Assembly: GCF_004348735.1 (NCBI RefSeq)
Contig: NZ_SMKT01000087.1
Span: 1 to 39,087 of the forward strand
Source: Actinomadura sp. KC06
GTDB taxonomy: Bacteria > Actinomycetota > Actinomycetes > Streptosporangiales > Streptosporangiaceae
Direction: 5' to 3'
DNA: 39,087 nt
Numbering within the stretch: the first letter of the stretch is position 1; the number at the start of each line of letters is the position of its first letter. Shown here one piece after another: positions 1 to 8,861 of this stretch. The notes below the pieces were generated by a model. That model saw nothing but the letters and a program-made list of their open reading frames with translations, did no database searches and was not told the DNA's origin. The position numbers and the translations under genes were made by a program.

Positions 1-527
1 TCCGGGGCGGGCTCGACGGGGTCGGCGAACAGCGGGCGGCGCGGCGACTCGGGCACCACCAGCGGGCAGATTCTCAGCAGCTCGTCCGCCAGCGCGGCCG
101 GGATGGGCGACGCCCGGCCCGACGCCTGCGCGATGTCCCAGCCGTGGACGGCCACCTCCAACGCCCCGACCGCGATCATCAGGTCCCCGCCCAGCCGGCG
201 GTCACCGATCTCGACGCGCTCCGGCGAGCAGGACGCGCGCAGCAGCCGGACGGCGCGCACCCTCACCGCCGACACCGGGTCGTCGTCCGGCGCGGGCGCC
301 TCCGGCAGCATCGCGACGCGTCCGAGGCGGATGCCGTCGTGCAGCGCCGCGAGGGAGTCGCGGAGGTGGAGCAGCAGCATCTCCAGGTCCCACGACGCGC
401 ACGGCGTGCGGCGGGACATCATGTCCGGCGTGACCGCCTGGACGGAGGTCAGCGCGAAGCCGATCGCGCGCTCCATCAGCCCGCCGTCCAGGGGGACGGG
501 CTGCGGCGCATTCGTCCGCTCGTGCAT
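1..527 (-). CDS. TIGR03086-like / mycothiol-dependent DinB-fold metal-binding protein, 3' end outside window
   Basis: The visible N-terminal 175 residues start at an ATG whose complement is 525-527. They carry the hallmarks of the TIGR03086 / maleylpyruvate-isomerase N-terminal (DinB-like four-helix) family: a TPCASWD motif near residue 41, a helix with LLLHLRDS supplying a metal-ligand His, and a second His in the late VHGWDIA motif. Family members are actinobacterial metalloproteins often linked to mycothiol-dependent chemistry; the substrate here is unknown. The C-terminus runs off the left edge. It is transcribed in the same direction as the SARP gene at 676-3837, with about 150 bp of AT-richer DNA between them, so an operon is not obvious. 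The family call is good, but the specific enzymatic role is not established. Confidence 0.8.
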   Translation of the reverse strand, partial: MHERTNAPQPVPLDGGLMERAIGFALTSVQAVTPDMMSRRTPCASWDLEMLLLHLRDSLAALHDGIRLGRVAMLPEAPAPDDDPVSAVRVRAVRLLRASCSPERVEIGDRRLGGDLMIAVGALEVAVHGWDIAQASGRASPIPAALADELLRICPLVVPESPRRPLFADPVEPAP

Positions 528-675
528 CCGCGCTCCAATCGTGGTGATGGCCTCTGTTCTGTGGACCATCCGCACGGCGGAAATTCATCGGGCGGCACAA
601 ATCACGCGAGATCTTCTCCACCGGAAGAGTGAAACGCCACAATCCCCCCAAAAATCCCCCGTTCGCATCGGCCGG

Positions 676-3600
676 TCAGGACGCGACGCCGTCCACCATC
701 TGCAGCCGGATCGCGATCGACCGGGCCTCCGGGACGTCGAGCATCTCGAACAGGTCGAGGGCCTGCCGCCAGTGGATCCGCGCCGCGTCGGCGCCGCGGA
801 GCTGCAGAACCGCACCGGCGATCCCCTCGTGCGCCTTCCCCTCCCCGTACGGATCGCTGATGTCATGGGCGAGGGAAAGCGCCTTCTGGTAGTAGTCGAG
901 CGCGGTGGAGTAGCGACCGGAGGCGCGGTGCGCGTCGCCGATGCCCTGCAGTGCCCGCACGCGCTGGCCGGGGTCGCCGACTTCGCGTGACAGCCGTTCG
1001 GCGTCCTGATGGTGGACGAGCGCCTCGGTCGGACGGTCCATCAGCAGATATGTCACGCCAAGGCTGTTGAGAGTGTCGGCGACGTTCCGCCTATCGCCCA
1101 TCGCGCGGAACACCGAGATCGCCTCGCGATGGCAGCGCAGCGCCTCCTGGTATTCGCCTTTGTAAAGGTGGACGTTCCCGATGTTGCTCTTGAGGATCGC
1201 GGCGTTGCGGCCGTCGTCGCTCCCGCCGAACACACGGGCCGCCTCCAAGTAGTGCTGGACCGCGTCGCGATGGTAGCCGCGCTGCCGCTGCACTTCGCCG
1301 AGATTGTTCAGCACCGCCGCCTCGCCTCGCTCGTCCCCCGTGCTCCGGTATCCGTTGAGGGAAGCGCGAAGGTGGACCATGGCCTCCTTGTAACGGCCGA
1401 GATGCCACAGGACCATCGCCGCGTGGACGAGCGCCTCCGCCTCGCCGTGCCGATCGCCGAGCTGCGAATAGATTCCCCGCGATTCCTGGCAATGCGCAAG
1501 CGCCTCACGGTAGCGGCCGGTCGCCGCCAGATAGATGCCCATACGGTCGAGCACTTCGGCGGTCGCGTGCCGGTCGTCGGCGGCCCGGCTGAGGGCGAGC
1601 GCCTGCTCGGCCGCTTCGAGAGCCTCGGAGAAACGTCCCGTCCGTGCGTTAGTGACGCTCAATTCGTACAGCATCTGCGCGGTGAACCCGGTGTCGCCGA
1701 GTTCCCGCGCCGCCCGGAGTGCCTCTTCTTGGGCCTCACCGGCGCTTTCATGGTGCCCATGCACTTCCAGGAATTGGGACAGGAGGTGCACGAGCAGCAC
1801 ACCGTCCTGCTTCCTTTCGCGCGCCATGGCGTGGTGCGCCAGGACGAGACCGTTGCGCCATTCCTCGTCCATCCATGCCTGAGCCTCGCGAATGCACGGC
1901 TGAGCGTCGTCGCCTCCTGCCCCGTCCGGCATGGGAAGCCTGCGCCGGTGCGGATGCAGGACGAGATCCGCACGATGGGCGCACGCGAGGTAATAGTTCA
2001 GCAGACGTCCGAGGGCACGTCTCCGGTCCCCGTTGGAGTCCTCGTCGAACGCCCGCGACCGGGCGAACGCACGGACGAGATCGTGCATGCGCAGGTGTCC
2101 GGGCCGGTGCTCGTCGATCAGATGATGATCGAGCAGGGTCTCGACCGCGTCGTCCGCGACGTCACCGGGGTGTCCGCTCAGGATGGGCACCGCCTGTGGC
2201 CTGATCTCGGAGCAGGGGTTCAGGCCCAGCCGCCGGAAGACCGCCCGCTGTTCGTCGGTGAGCGCGCGATAGGAGAGTTCGAAGGCCGCCTCGGCCAGGT
2301 CCTCGTCCTCCTCGGGGAGGGCGAGCCCGTCGTGCCGGTCCTCCTGCGGGCCGGCGGCGGCCCGTCCGGCGGCCACGCGCAAGGCCACCGGCAACCGGCC
2401 GCACCGGCTGACGATGTCGTCGACGTGCGCGGCGGTGAGGCCGTCGCCCGTGATGGCGCGGACGAGCTCGCGCGCCTCGTCCACGCCGAGGACGTCGAGG
2501 GGCAGGTAGCTCGCACCGGGAATCCCGGCCAGCCTCCGCCGGCTGGTGACGAGGAGCCGCACCGGCCCGGCGGTGACGAGCGCGCGGACCTGCTCCGTGC
2601 CGGTCGCGTCGTCGAGGACGACGATCGCGCGCCGCCGGCCCAGCGCCCGCCGCCAGAGCACGACCCGGTCGCCGAACTCGGCCGGGATCCGCTCCGGCGG
2701 GACGCCGAGCTGCGGGAGGAGCTCGGCGAGCGCGGCGTGCGGCGACATCGGCGGCCGTACCGGATCGTGCCCGCGCAGGTGCAGGTAGAGCTGGGCGTCC
2801 GGATACCGGTGCGCGAGCATGCGCGCCGCGCGTATGGCGAGCGCGCTCTTCCCGACGCCCGCCAGGCCGGTGATGACCGAGATCCGCGCGGCGTCGTCCC
2901 CTGCCTCGGCGGCGGGACGGGTGAGCATGCCGAGTTCGGCGTCCCGACCGGTGAAGTCCTCGGTGTCGGGCGGCATCAGCTCTGACGGGAACGGGTCGGG
3001 CGATGGCGGCCCGGACGGCGCCGCATCAGGCCTCGTCGCCGGATCGGCGGGAGCGGGGGCCCGGCGGTAGAGGGGAATCGCGGCCAGATCGAGGTCGCGC
3101 CGGAGTATCCGTTCGTGCAGGTCGTTGAGCCGCTCCCCCGGTTCTGTGCCCGTCTCCTCGGCGAACAGCCGGTGCACGCGACGGTAGACGGCGAGCGCGT
3201 CCGCGTGCCGGTCGCAGCGGTACAGCGCGGTCATGAGCAGCCCGGCGGCGCGCTCGTCGAACGGGTTCGCGGCGGTGAGCCGGGACAGGTCGCCGACGAC
3301 GACGTCATGCAGTCCCAGCCGCAACTCCGCCTCGATGCGCTCCAGCCTGGCTGCGTGGAGTTCCTCGCGCAGGCTCATGCGCAGGTCGCGGGCCCATTCG
3401 CCGGGGAGCCCGCCGAGCGGCTCGTCGCCGCGCCAGAGCGTTTCCGCCTCGATGAGCAAGGCGCGGGCGTGCTCGTCGTCGCCGCTGTCGGCGATGGCGC
3501 GCGCCTGGCGGCGCAGCCGCCGGAACCGGTGGAGATCGACGGCCTCGGGGTCGAGTGTCAGGACGTAGCCGCCCGGGCGATGCTCCAGCAGCGCATCACC

Positions 3601-3837
3601 CGCCTCCGCGTCGCGGAGCCGGCGGCGCAGCCGGGACAGGTAGCTCGTCAGGTTCGCTCGCGCCTGCGCCGGCGGGTCCTGCCCCCAGATCCTGGCGACG
3701 AGGGTGTCCGGGGAAACGGTGTGACCGCACTCCACGGACAGGACCGCGAGCGCGCAATTCTCCTTCGGCGAACCGGCCTCCAGCCGCCGACCGTTCACGC
3801 TCAACTCAATCGGACCGAGGAGCGCGACCTCCTCCAT
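676..3837 (-). CDS. SARP-NB-ARC-TPR (AfsR-like) transcriptional regulator
   Basis: This is a 1053-residue STAND regulator. Residues 1-95 form an OmpR-type winged helix (MEEVALLGPIELSVNG start, SYLSRLRRRL recognition region). Residues 100-250 are a bacterial transcriptional activation domain. An NB-ARC ATPase follows from about 295, with Walker A GLAGVGKS near 324-331 and a Walker B-like IVVLDD. Many tetratricopeptide repeats fill the last 350 residues. AfsR/DnrI-family proteins activate secondary-metabolite or differentiation genes; the ATPase and TPRs sense an unknown signal. I chose the ATG at 3837 because GGAGG lies 5 nt upstream. The in-frame ATG at 3870 gives 11 more residues but has no convincing ribosome binding site. 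No biosynthetic cluster is visible beside it, so its target is unknown. Confidence 0.9.
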   Translation of the reverse strand: MEEVALLGPIELSVNGRRLEAGSPKENCALAVLSVECGHTVSPDTLVARIWGQDPPAQARANLTSYLSRLRRRLRDAEAGDALLEHRPGGYVLTLDPEAVDLHRFRRLRRQARAIADSGDDEHARALLIEAETLWRGDEPLGGLPGEWARDLRMSLREELHAARLERIEAELRLGLHDVVVGDLSRLTAANPFDERAAGLLMTALYRCDRHADALAVYRRVHRLFAEETGTEPGERLNDLHERILRRDLDLAAIPLYRRAPAPADPATRPDAAPSGPPSPDPFPSELMPPDTEDFTGRDAELGMLTRPAAEAGDDAARISVITGLAGVGKSALAIRAARMLAHRYPDAQLYLHLRGHDPVRPPMSPHAALAELLPQLGVPPERIPAEFGDRVVLWRRALGRRRAIVVLDDATGTEQVRALVTAGPVRLLVTSRRRLAGIPGASYLPLDVLGVDEARELVRAITGDGLTAAHVDDIVSRCGRLPVALRVAAGRAAAGPQEDRHDGLALPEEDEDLAEAAFELSYRALTDEQRAVFRRLGLNPCSEIRPQAVPILSGHPGDVADDAVETLLDHHLIDEHRPGHLRMHDLVRAFARSRAFDEDSNGDRRRALGRLLNYYLACAHRADLVLHPHRRRLPMPDGAGGDDAQPCIREAQAWMDEEWRNGLVLAHHAMARERKQDGVLLVHLLSQFLEVHGHHESAGEAQEEALRAARELGDTGFTAQMLYELSVTNARTGRFSEALEAAEQALALSRAADDRHATAEVLDRMGIYLAATGRYREALAHCQESRGIYSQLGDRHGEAEALVHAAMVLWHLGRYKEAMVHLRASLNGYRSTGDERGEAAVLNNLGEVQRQRGYHRDAVQHYLEAARVFGGSDDGRNAAILKSNIGNVHLYKGEYQEALRCHREAISVFRAMGDRRNVADTLNSLGVTYLLMDRPTEALVHHQDAERLSREVGDPGQRVRALQGIGDAHRASGRYSTALDYYQKALSLAHDISDPYGEGKAHEGIAGAVLQLRGADAARIHWRQALDLFEMLDVPEARSIAIRLQMVDGVAS

Positions 3838-4421
3838 CTGTCCCTCCGTCTGACCCCTGACAGGGAACATCTCACAGGAGGCATCTCCGATACCACCCCA
3901 TTAGCACATTAATCGGCGCAACCGGTATAAATGCACGCTGACCAAGGGAACAAATGTTCGGATTTGCCGGTGTCACGACCAACGTCCGAAAAACCCATTC
4001 TCTGGCCACGATGTCCGATTAGGTGAAACGATCAGACCGAAAACGTCCGCGCGACAATCTCGACATGTCACCAGGCTTCACGCGCATCACAGCATTAACC
4101 GCTATGCTCCTCTTTGCGTCCGATTCCTCCACGAGTCGTCGGGCCCCGATGAATGACGGCGTTCGTCCGTGCAGCCGCACGGTCGGACGCCTTTGCAATA
4201 GAGATCGAGTGGAGGCCACGTGATCTGGATCTGGTGACCCTCCCGCGGACCGGGGGGCCAGCCCCGCAAGGCTCAACCCCGGTCTCCGTCCCTGGCGCTC
4301 ACCAGACCCGCTCCCACCTGGACGGCAATCAGGCCGTCCAGGCGAATGCAATCGTCAGCGTGCACCTTGGCTTCGAGGCGGTCATCCAGGTCGCCGCATC
4401 AATCGGGGCAAGGGGGACGCA
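3838..4421. other. Divergent intergenic region, no convincing gene
   Basis: About 580 bp separate the divergent SARP gene and the GT-B operon. The first half is clearly AT-richer than its surroundings and should hold promoters for both directions. Short open frames exist (for example 4023-4223) but have skewed composition and no good ribosome binding site. I see no RNA gene, CRISPR repeat or clear hairpin. Confidence 0.6.
3924..3953 (-). promoter_or_regulatory. Candidate promoter for the SARP gene
   Basis: On the minus strand a TTGTTC (complement of 3948-3953) is followed 18 bp later by TATACC (complement of 3924-3929), about 90 bp upstream of the SARP start. This resembles a housekeeping sigma-70 promoter in a locally AT-rich patch. 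It is a pattern match only. Confidence 0.35.
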
Positions 4422-5660
4422 ATGTCTGTCGACGGATGGTCCGTAGGACCGTTCGGCCTGGACAGCGGTATAGGGGCGACGCTTCAGGGGCTGAACAGAG
4501 TCCTGATCGTCGTCCACCATCTGACGGCGGCGACCAGGCTCGCCGACGTCGCACCGCTGGTCGAGCGCGACCGGCGGATCCAGACGGTGTACACGGTGGC
4601 GCCGACGTCGCCGCGGGCGGCGGGCACGGCCCGCCATCTCGCCGCGTCCGGCGCGGTGGTCATCCCGTTCGCGCAGGCGGCGCAGACGCCGTTCGACCTG
4701 GCGGTCGCGGCAGGAGACGGCGCACTGGACCGGATCCACGCGCCGGTCCTGGTACTCCAGCACGGCGCGGGCCCGGCCACGGTCGCGCGCCGCTGGGACG
4801 GCGCCGGGCCCGCGGTGGAACCGCCGATCGCGGGGCTGCGTCGCGAGGGGATCGTCGCGGGTGGGCGGGTCATCCCGTCCGTCCTCGCGTTCGCGCACCG
4901 CGACCACCGGGCCCTGCTGGCGCGGATCTGCCCGGAGGCGCTGCCCGTGGTGCGCATAACGGGCGATCCCGCCCTTGACCGGCTGCTTGCCAGCGTCCCG
5001 TTCCGGGAGCGGCACCGTGAGGCGCTCGAGGTCGCGGACGGACGGCGACTGGTGGTCGTCTCGTCCACCTGGGGGGCGCGGGCGCTGCTCGGACGGAACC
5101 GCGAGCTGGTCCGGCAACTCGCGCTGGACCTGCCGTCCGAGCGCTACCGCATCGTGCTGGCCGTGCACCCGGTGACCTGGGGTTTTCACGGGTATCGCCA
5201 GGTCAGGGCCTGGTTCGACGACTGCCTGCGGCTCGGTGTCGGGCTGCTGCCGTTCCACGAGGGCTGGCGCGCCGCGCTGGCGGCGGCGGACCTGGTGATC
5301 GGTGACTGCGGGTCGGTGACGTCCTACGCGGCGGCGGCCGGTGTTCCCGTGCTGCTCGGCGCGTTCCCCGCCCACGAGGTGCTGCCGGGGTCGGTGAGCG
5401 ACCTGCTGGGCCGGCGCGCCCCGCACCTCGCGCCGCGCCGCCCCCTCCTTCCGCAGGTCGAGGACGCCATCGCGAACCCGTTTCCGCCGGCGCCGCTGTG
5501 CGACCGGCTGACCTCGGAGCCGGGACGGGCGGCCGTGCTGCTGCGGCGCGAGATGTACTCGCTGATGGGCCTGGACGAGCCGGCGGAACCGCCGCCCACC
5601 GAGCCCGTCCCGCTGCCGGAGCTGATCCCGGCACACCGCGAGCCGAGCGGTCTGTCATGA
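4422..5660 (+). CDS. GT-B-fold glycosyltransferase / CDP-glycerol glycerophosphotransferase-like protein
   Basis: This is a 412-residue protein with no signal peptide. Two Rossmann-like halves are visible: an N-terminal one starting RVLIVVHHLTAATRLADVAPLV and a C-terminal one containing VVSSTWGARALL, VLAVHPVTW and ADLVIGDCGSVTSYAAAAGVPVLL. The last segment resembles the donor-binding H...(D/G)xGS(V/S) region of TagB/TagF-type and other GT-B enzymes. From memory, actinomycete homologues are often mislabelled 'translation initiation factor 2', but no GTPase P-loop is present. The ATG follows GGGGGA by 5 nt. Its stop overlaps the next gene by ATGA, so the two are translationally coupled. A sugar or glycerophosphate transfer role is inferred, and the acceptor is unknown. 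It may belong to the flanking STAND signalling locus. Confidence 0.6.
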   Translation: MSVDGWSVGPFGLDSGIGATLQGLNRVLIVVHHLTAATRLADVAPLVERDRRIQTVYTVAPTSPRAAGTARHLAASGAVVIPFAQAAQTPFDLAVAAGDGALDRIHAPVLVLQHGAGPATVARRWDGAGPAVEPPIAGLRREGIVAGGRVIPSVLAFAHRDHRALLARICPEALPVVRITGDPALDRLLASVPFRERHREALEVADGRRLVVVSSTWGARALLGRNRELVRQLALDLPSERYRIVLAVHPVTWGFHGYRQVRAWFDDCLRLGVGLLPFHEGWRAALAAADLVIGDCGSVTSYAAAAGVPVLLGAFPAHEVLPGSVSDLLGRRAPHLAPRRPLLPQVEDAIANPFPPAPLCDRLTSEPGRAAVLLRREMYSLMGLDEPAEPPPTEPVPLPELIPAHREPSGLS

Positions 5661-6139
5661 GCGCACGCCACGAAAGCGTCCGTCTCGTGCGGGCCCGCCT
5701 CGTGCGCTCACCAGGATCGGACGGCGACGACGTTCAGGTGACGGCGGACGGGCCGCACGGCGCGCTGAGCCTGGCGCTGACCCGTGTACACGTCACGGAC
5801 GACCCGTCCCCCTCCTGCCCGATGCTCGACGAGCACTTGGCAGTGCACCTGGCGGACGGGGACGCCGCTGGGTGGGCATCAATCGCCGACGTACTGCTCT
5901 ACAACGGTGCGCGGCGGCCCCTTACAGGCTTCTACGGTCTGGTGGTCTGCACGCTAGGGCCGGACGGACGCTGCGCCATCACGGTGAAGGACGAGCCGGG
6001 GACCACCCTCGTGGCGTCCCTGGACGACGCCGTCTGGGTCGCGTCGTTCGTCCACGCGTGGCGTGTCTCCGGGCGGCGCGCGGCGGCGCTCATGTCCATG
6101 CGGATCACGGTCCGCCGAGCTCCGACAACCGCTCCCTGA
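5657..6139 (+). CDS. Hypothetical protein coupled to the GT-B-like gene
   Basis: This 160-residue soluble protein starts at the ATG inside the ATGA overlap with the upstream gene. I do not recognise a family. The sequence is a mixed alpha/beta pattern (LRARLV-type strand, AVHLADGDAAGWASIADVLLYNG, GRCAITVKDEPGTTLVASLDDAVWVASFVHAWR) with no membrane segment or cysteine cluster. The final ~11 codons overlap tail-to-tail (35 bp) with the end of the NLR gene on the other strand. Strict coupling suggests it works with the GT-B-like protein. Function unknown. Confidence 0.65.
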   Translation: MSARHESVRLVRARLVRSPGSDGDDVQVTADGPHGALSLALTRVHVTDDPSPSCPMLDEHLAVHLADGDAAGWASIADVLLYNGARRPLTGFYGLVVCTLGPDGRCAITVKDEPGTTLVASLDDAVWVASFVHAWRVSGRRAAALMSMRITVRRAPTTAP

Positions 6140-8405
6140 TCTCCCGCGCCTGGTAGGAGCCGAGTTCGTCGAGGACCGCGGCCGCCCGCTCGAGGTGGCC
6201 GCGCTCGGCGGCGGGGTCGCCGCGACGCGCCGCGAGGCGCGCCCGCGCGACATGGATGTCCGCCAGGGAATGCCGCGCGCCGACGCGGGTCCCGGCCTCC
6301 TCCGCCTCGTCGAGGGCCGCGCCCGCCTCGGCGTCCCGGCCGTCGGCGGCGAGCGCGTCCGACAGCGTCCTGAGCGTCCGGGCGCGGTGGTAGTCGTCGC
6401 CGCGACGGGTGAAGAAGGCCAGCGCCTCGCGCAGGCGTGCGGCCCCTTCCCCGGGGCGGCCGTCGCGGACGAGCGCCTCCCCCAGGCGGCGGCTCATCAC
6501 CGCCACATGCCGGGCGGCGTCCCCGGGCACGTCGCGGCAGGCTTCCAAGGCGCGGGTGAAGGTCTCCGCCGCGTCGGCCACGTCGCCCTGGGCCAGCTGC
6601 GCGACGCCGAGGCATTCCAGCGCCGTCACCACGCCGTCGCTGTGCCCCGCGGCGCTTTCGAGGGCGAGCGCGTCCCGGCCGAGCCGCTCCGCCTCGCGGA
6701 ATTCGCCGAGGTTCAACCGCGCGAACGCGAGCGCCTCCAGCATCCGGGCCCGCGCGACGGGATCGCCGAGCGCGGACGCCGACGCCAGGCCCATCTCATG
6801 GGTCTCGATCCAGATCGCATAGTGCTTGCGGAATGTCAGGACGCTCCACAGCGCTTCGCACATCTCCCACGTTTCGTGGTGCAGTCCGCGCTCGTGGGCA
6901 TCGGAGACCAGATCGCGGAGAAGGGGCAGTTCGCCTTCGACCCAGGCGATGGCCTCCGGCGTGCCGGGAAAGGAGACGGCGGGGGGCTCATCGTATTTGC
7001 GGCCCAGATGCCAGCGGTCGGGGATGATGGTGCGGTCGGCGGCCACCGCCATTCCCAAATAGTGGTCCACAACCCGGTGGAACGCCCCCGCCCTTTCCGT
7101 TTCGTGCTCCGGCCGGGCGGCCACCGAGCGGGCGTGCAGATGCGCCAGGTCGTGGAAGCGGAATCTGCCGTCCTGGCCGGCGTCCACCAGGTTCACGTCC
7201 ACCAGGACGTCGAGGTCCCGCTCGACGTCGGCCGCGCCGGTCCCGGCGGCCGCCGTCGCCGCCGGGAGCGCGAACCACCCGTTCGGTTGGACGCTCATCA
7301 GCCGGTACAGCCGCGCCGCGGACGGCGGCAGATCCCGGTACGTGACGTCGAAGACGGCCTGCACGGACAGATCCTCCTCACCGAGAACGGCCAGGCGCCG
7401 CCGCTCGTCGGCCAGCTCGCCGACCAGCCGCTCGATGCGCCAGTGCCCCCGCGTCGCCAGTCGGGCCGCGGACGTGCACAGCGCCAGCGGCAGCCGTCCG
7501 CACAGGGCCGTCAGGGAGCGGACGGCCTGCGGTTCCGCCGCCGTCCGCCCGCTGCCGAGCATCCGGTCGAGCAGCTGGACGGCTCCGGTCTCGTCCAGCG
7601 GGTCCAGCGGCAGGAAGGACGCGCCGTCGACCGCCAGCCCCGACAGCCTCCGCCGGGACGTCACCGCCACCACCGAGGGCCCGTGCCCCGGCAGCAGCGG
7701 ACGCACCTGGGCCGCGGAGGCGGCGTTGTCCAGCATGATGATCAGCCTGCGCCCGGCCGTCAGCGTGCGGAAGAGGGCCGCCTGCTCGTCGAGGTCGGCG
7801 GGCACCGCCTCCGGCGCCACCCCGAGCGCCCGCAGGAACCGGCCGAGCGACTCGCCCGGAGTCACGGGCGCGCCAGCGGAGAAGCCGCGGAGGTCGGCGA
7901 AGAGCTGCCCGTCGGCGAATCCCGCGACGACGCGATGCAGCCACGCCAGCGCCAGCGACGTCTTCCCGACGCCCCCGACCCCGCTGATCACGATGACGGC
8001 CGCCTGCTCGCTCGCGGCGTCGCTCAGCCGCACGAGCATTTCCAGTTCCTGCGAACGGTCCGTGAAGTAAGGCCGCGACGCGGGCAACTGCGCTGGCACG
8101 GACGGGTACCCGGTGTTCGCGTGCAGATGTATCCCGCCATGGACGGTGCCCGCCTGAACCACCGAACCGGACACGTCCGCAGCCACTTCATTACGCAACG
8201 ACGGTTTTTCAGCCCGCCATTCCTCTGCATCGCGTTCAGGCAAGGAATCAGCTCCACCGGGGGCGAGGACGCTCAGAATCCGGGTCAACATAACCCGGAG
8301 ATCCCCGCCCGGCAAGGGAAACAGGCGATATCGGCTAGCACTGATGGCCGCATTTCCGGCGGGCCGGAATAATGAGGAAATAGCCCGTAACGCTCTAGGA
8401 TCCAT
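6105..8405 (-). CDS. NB-ARC-TPR STAND protein (bacterial NLR) with N-terminal amyloid-signalling motif
   Basis: This is a 766-residue NLR-type protein. Residues 1-75 are a variable leader. Residues 79-95 read VSGSVVQAGTVHGGIHL, a short Val-Gln-Ala...Gly motif of the bacterial amyloid-signalling (RHIM/PP-like) class. An NB-ARC domain follows, with Walker A GVGGVGKTS near 142-150, Walker B LIIMLDN and sensor VAVTSRRRLSGL. The C-terminal third is TPR repeats (SLADIHVARARLAARRGDPAAERGHLERAAAVLDELGSYQAREI). I chose the ATG at 8405 because a GGAAG lies 5 nt upstream and longer starts would overlap the divergent gene; an ATG at 8291 would still keep the motif. In this family the nucleotide-driven oligomer displays the motif and templates a partner effector. 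The partner is almost certainly the divergent 8481-8843 gene. Confidence 0.85.
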   Translation of the reverse strand: MDPRALRAISSLFRPAGNAAISASRYRLFPLPGGDLRVMLTRILSVLAPGGADSLPERDAEEWRAEKPSLRNEVAADVSGSVVQAGTVHGGIHLHANTGYPSVPAQLPASRPYFTDRSQELEMLVRLSDAASEQAAVIVISGVGGVGKTSLALAWLHRVVAGFADGQLFADLRGFSAGAPVTPGESLGRFLRALGVAPEAVPADLDEQAALFRTLTAGRRLIIMLDNAASAAQVRPLLPGHGPSVVAVTSRRRLSGLAVDGASFLPLDPLDETGAVQLLDRMLGSGRTAAEPQAVRSLTALCGRLPLALCTSAARLATRGHWRIERLVGELADERRRLAVLGEEDLSVQAVFDVTYRDLPPSAARLYRLMSVQPNGWFALPAATAAAGTGAADVERDLDVLVDVNLVDAGQDGRFRFHDLAHLHARSVAARPEHETERAGAFHRVVDHYLGMAVAADRTIIPDRWHLGRKYDEPPAVSFPGTPEAIAWVEGELPLLRDLVSDAHERGLHHETWEMCEALWSVLTFRKHYAIWIETHEMGLASASALGDPVARARMLEALAFARLNLGEFREAERLGRDALALESAAGHSDGVVTALECLGVAQLAQGDVADAAETFTRALEACRDVPGDAARHVAVMSRRLGEALVRDGRPGEGAARLREALAFFTRRGDDYHRARTLRTLSDALAADGRDAEAGAALDEAEEAGTRVGARHSLADIHVARARLAARRGDPAAERGHLERAAAVLDELGSYQAREIRERLSELGGP

Positions 8406-8480
8406 GGACACTTCCGCCCCCCTCGACTCAGCGGGAACAAGGCGCGGGCGAGAACGGCGGGATCGTGGTGAACTGAACGA
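8406..8480. promoter_or_regulatory. Bidirectional promoter region of the NLR/effector pair
   Basis: Only 75 bp separate the NLR ATG (8405, minus) from the effector ATG (8481, plus), so both promoters must lie in or overlap this short stretch. Shared control would keep sensor and effector balanced. I could not assign clear -35/-10 boxes. Confidence 0.4.
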
Positions 8481-8843
8481 ATGACAGATCCGATGACCGT
8501 GGCCATTGCCACCGCGATGGCGGGCAAGGCCGTCGAGGTGGCGGGCGAACCGGTGCGCGCGGCCGTCGCCGAGATCGCCCGCCGCGTCCGCGAGCGGTTC
8601 CACGGCCGCCCGTCCGACGAGGCGGCGCTCGCCCGCGCGGCCGACGAGCCCGAGGTCCTCCAGGGCGCCGTCCTGCGCCTCTTCGACGAGGACCCCGACT
8701 TCCGCGCCGACGCGGAGACCCTCTGGAACCAGGCGCAGACGATGGCGTCCGTGTCCGGCGACGGGGTCGTCAACATCTTCAACGGCCAGGCCCAGAGGGT
8801 CATCCAGGCCCGCGACATCAAAGGCGACCTGAACCTCGGCTGA
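8481..8843 (+). CDS. Small helical effector/adaptor with C-terminal amyloid-signalling motif
   Basis: This is a 120-residue protein. Residues 5-85 are predicted helical (TVAIATAMAGKAVEVAGEPV, AVAEIARRVRERF, AALARAADEPEVLQGAVLRL, FRADAETLWNQAQTM), consistent in size and position with the N-terminal helical effector domains that precede bacterial amyloid motifs (Bell-type, HeLo-like). Residues 104-120, AQRVIQARDIKGDLNLG, align without gaps to NLR residues 79-95, sharing V, Q, A, G and L at equivalent positions and hydrophobic residues elsewhere. This matched-motif architecture is known for NLR-effector pairs in Actinobacteria. A membrane-active, cell-death-type role is inferred from that class. 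The ribosome binding site is weak. It converges with the lyase-like pseudogene. Confidence 0.75.
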   Translation: MTDPMTVAIATAMAGKAVEVAGEPVRAAVAEIARRVRERFHGRPSDEAALARAADEPEVLQGAVLRLFDEDPDFRADAETLWNQAQTMASVSGDGVVNIFNGQAQRVIQARDIKGDLNLG

Positions 8844-8861
8844 CCGCCCGCGGCCGGTCAG
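8840..8861. terminator. Bidirectional hairpin between convergent genes
   Basis: CTGACCG (8840-8846) and CGGTCAG (8855-8861) form a 7-bp GC-rich stem over the two stop codons of the convergent genes. There is no T tract, so termination is plausible rather than certain. Confidence 0.4.

Noticed and set aside
528..675. Terminator or small RNA in the AT-rich gap after the SARP gene
   Set aside because: The C and A runs near 640-660 do not form a stable stem, so I could not support a specific feature.
4023..4223. A 66-residue frame in the SARP/GT-B intergenic region
   Set aside because: Composition is random-like, no ribosome binding site, and it lies in the region expected to hold promoters.
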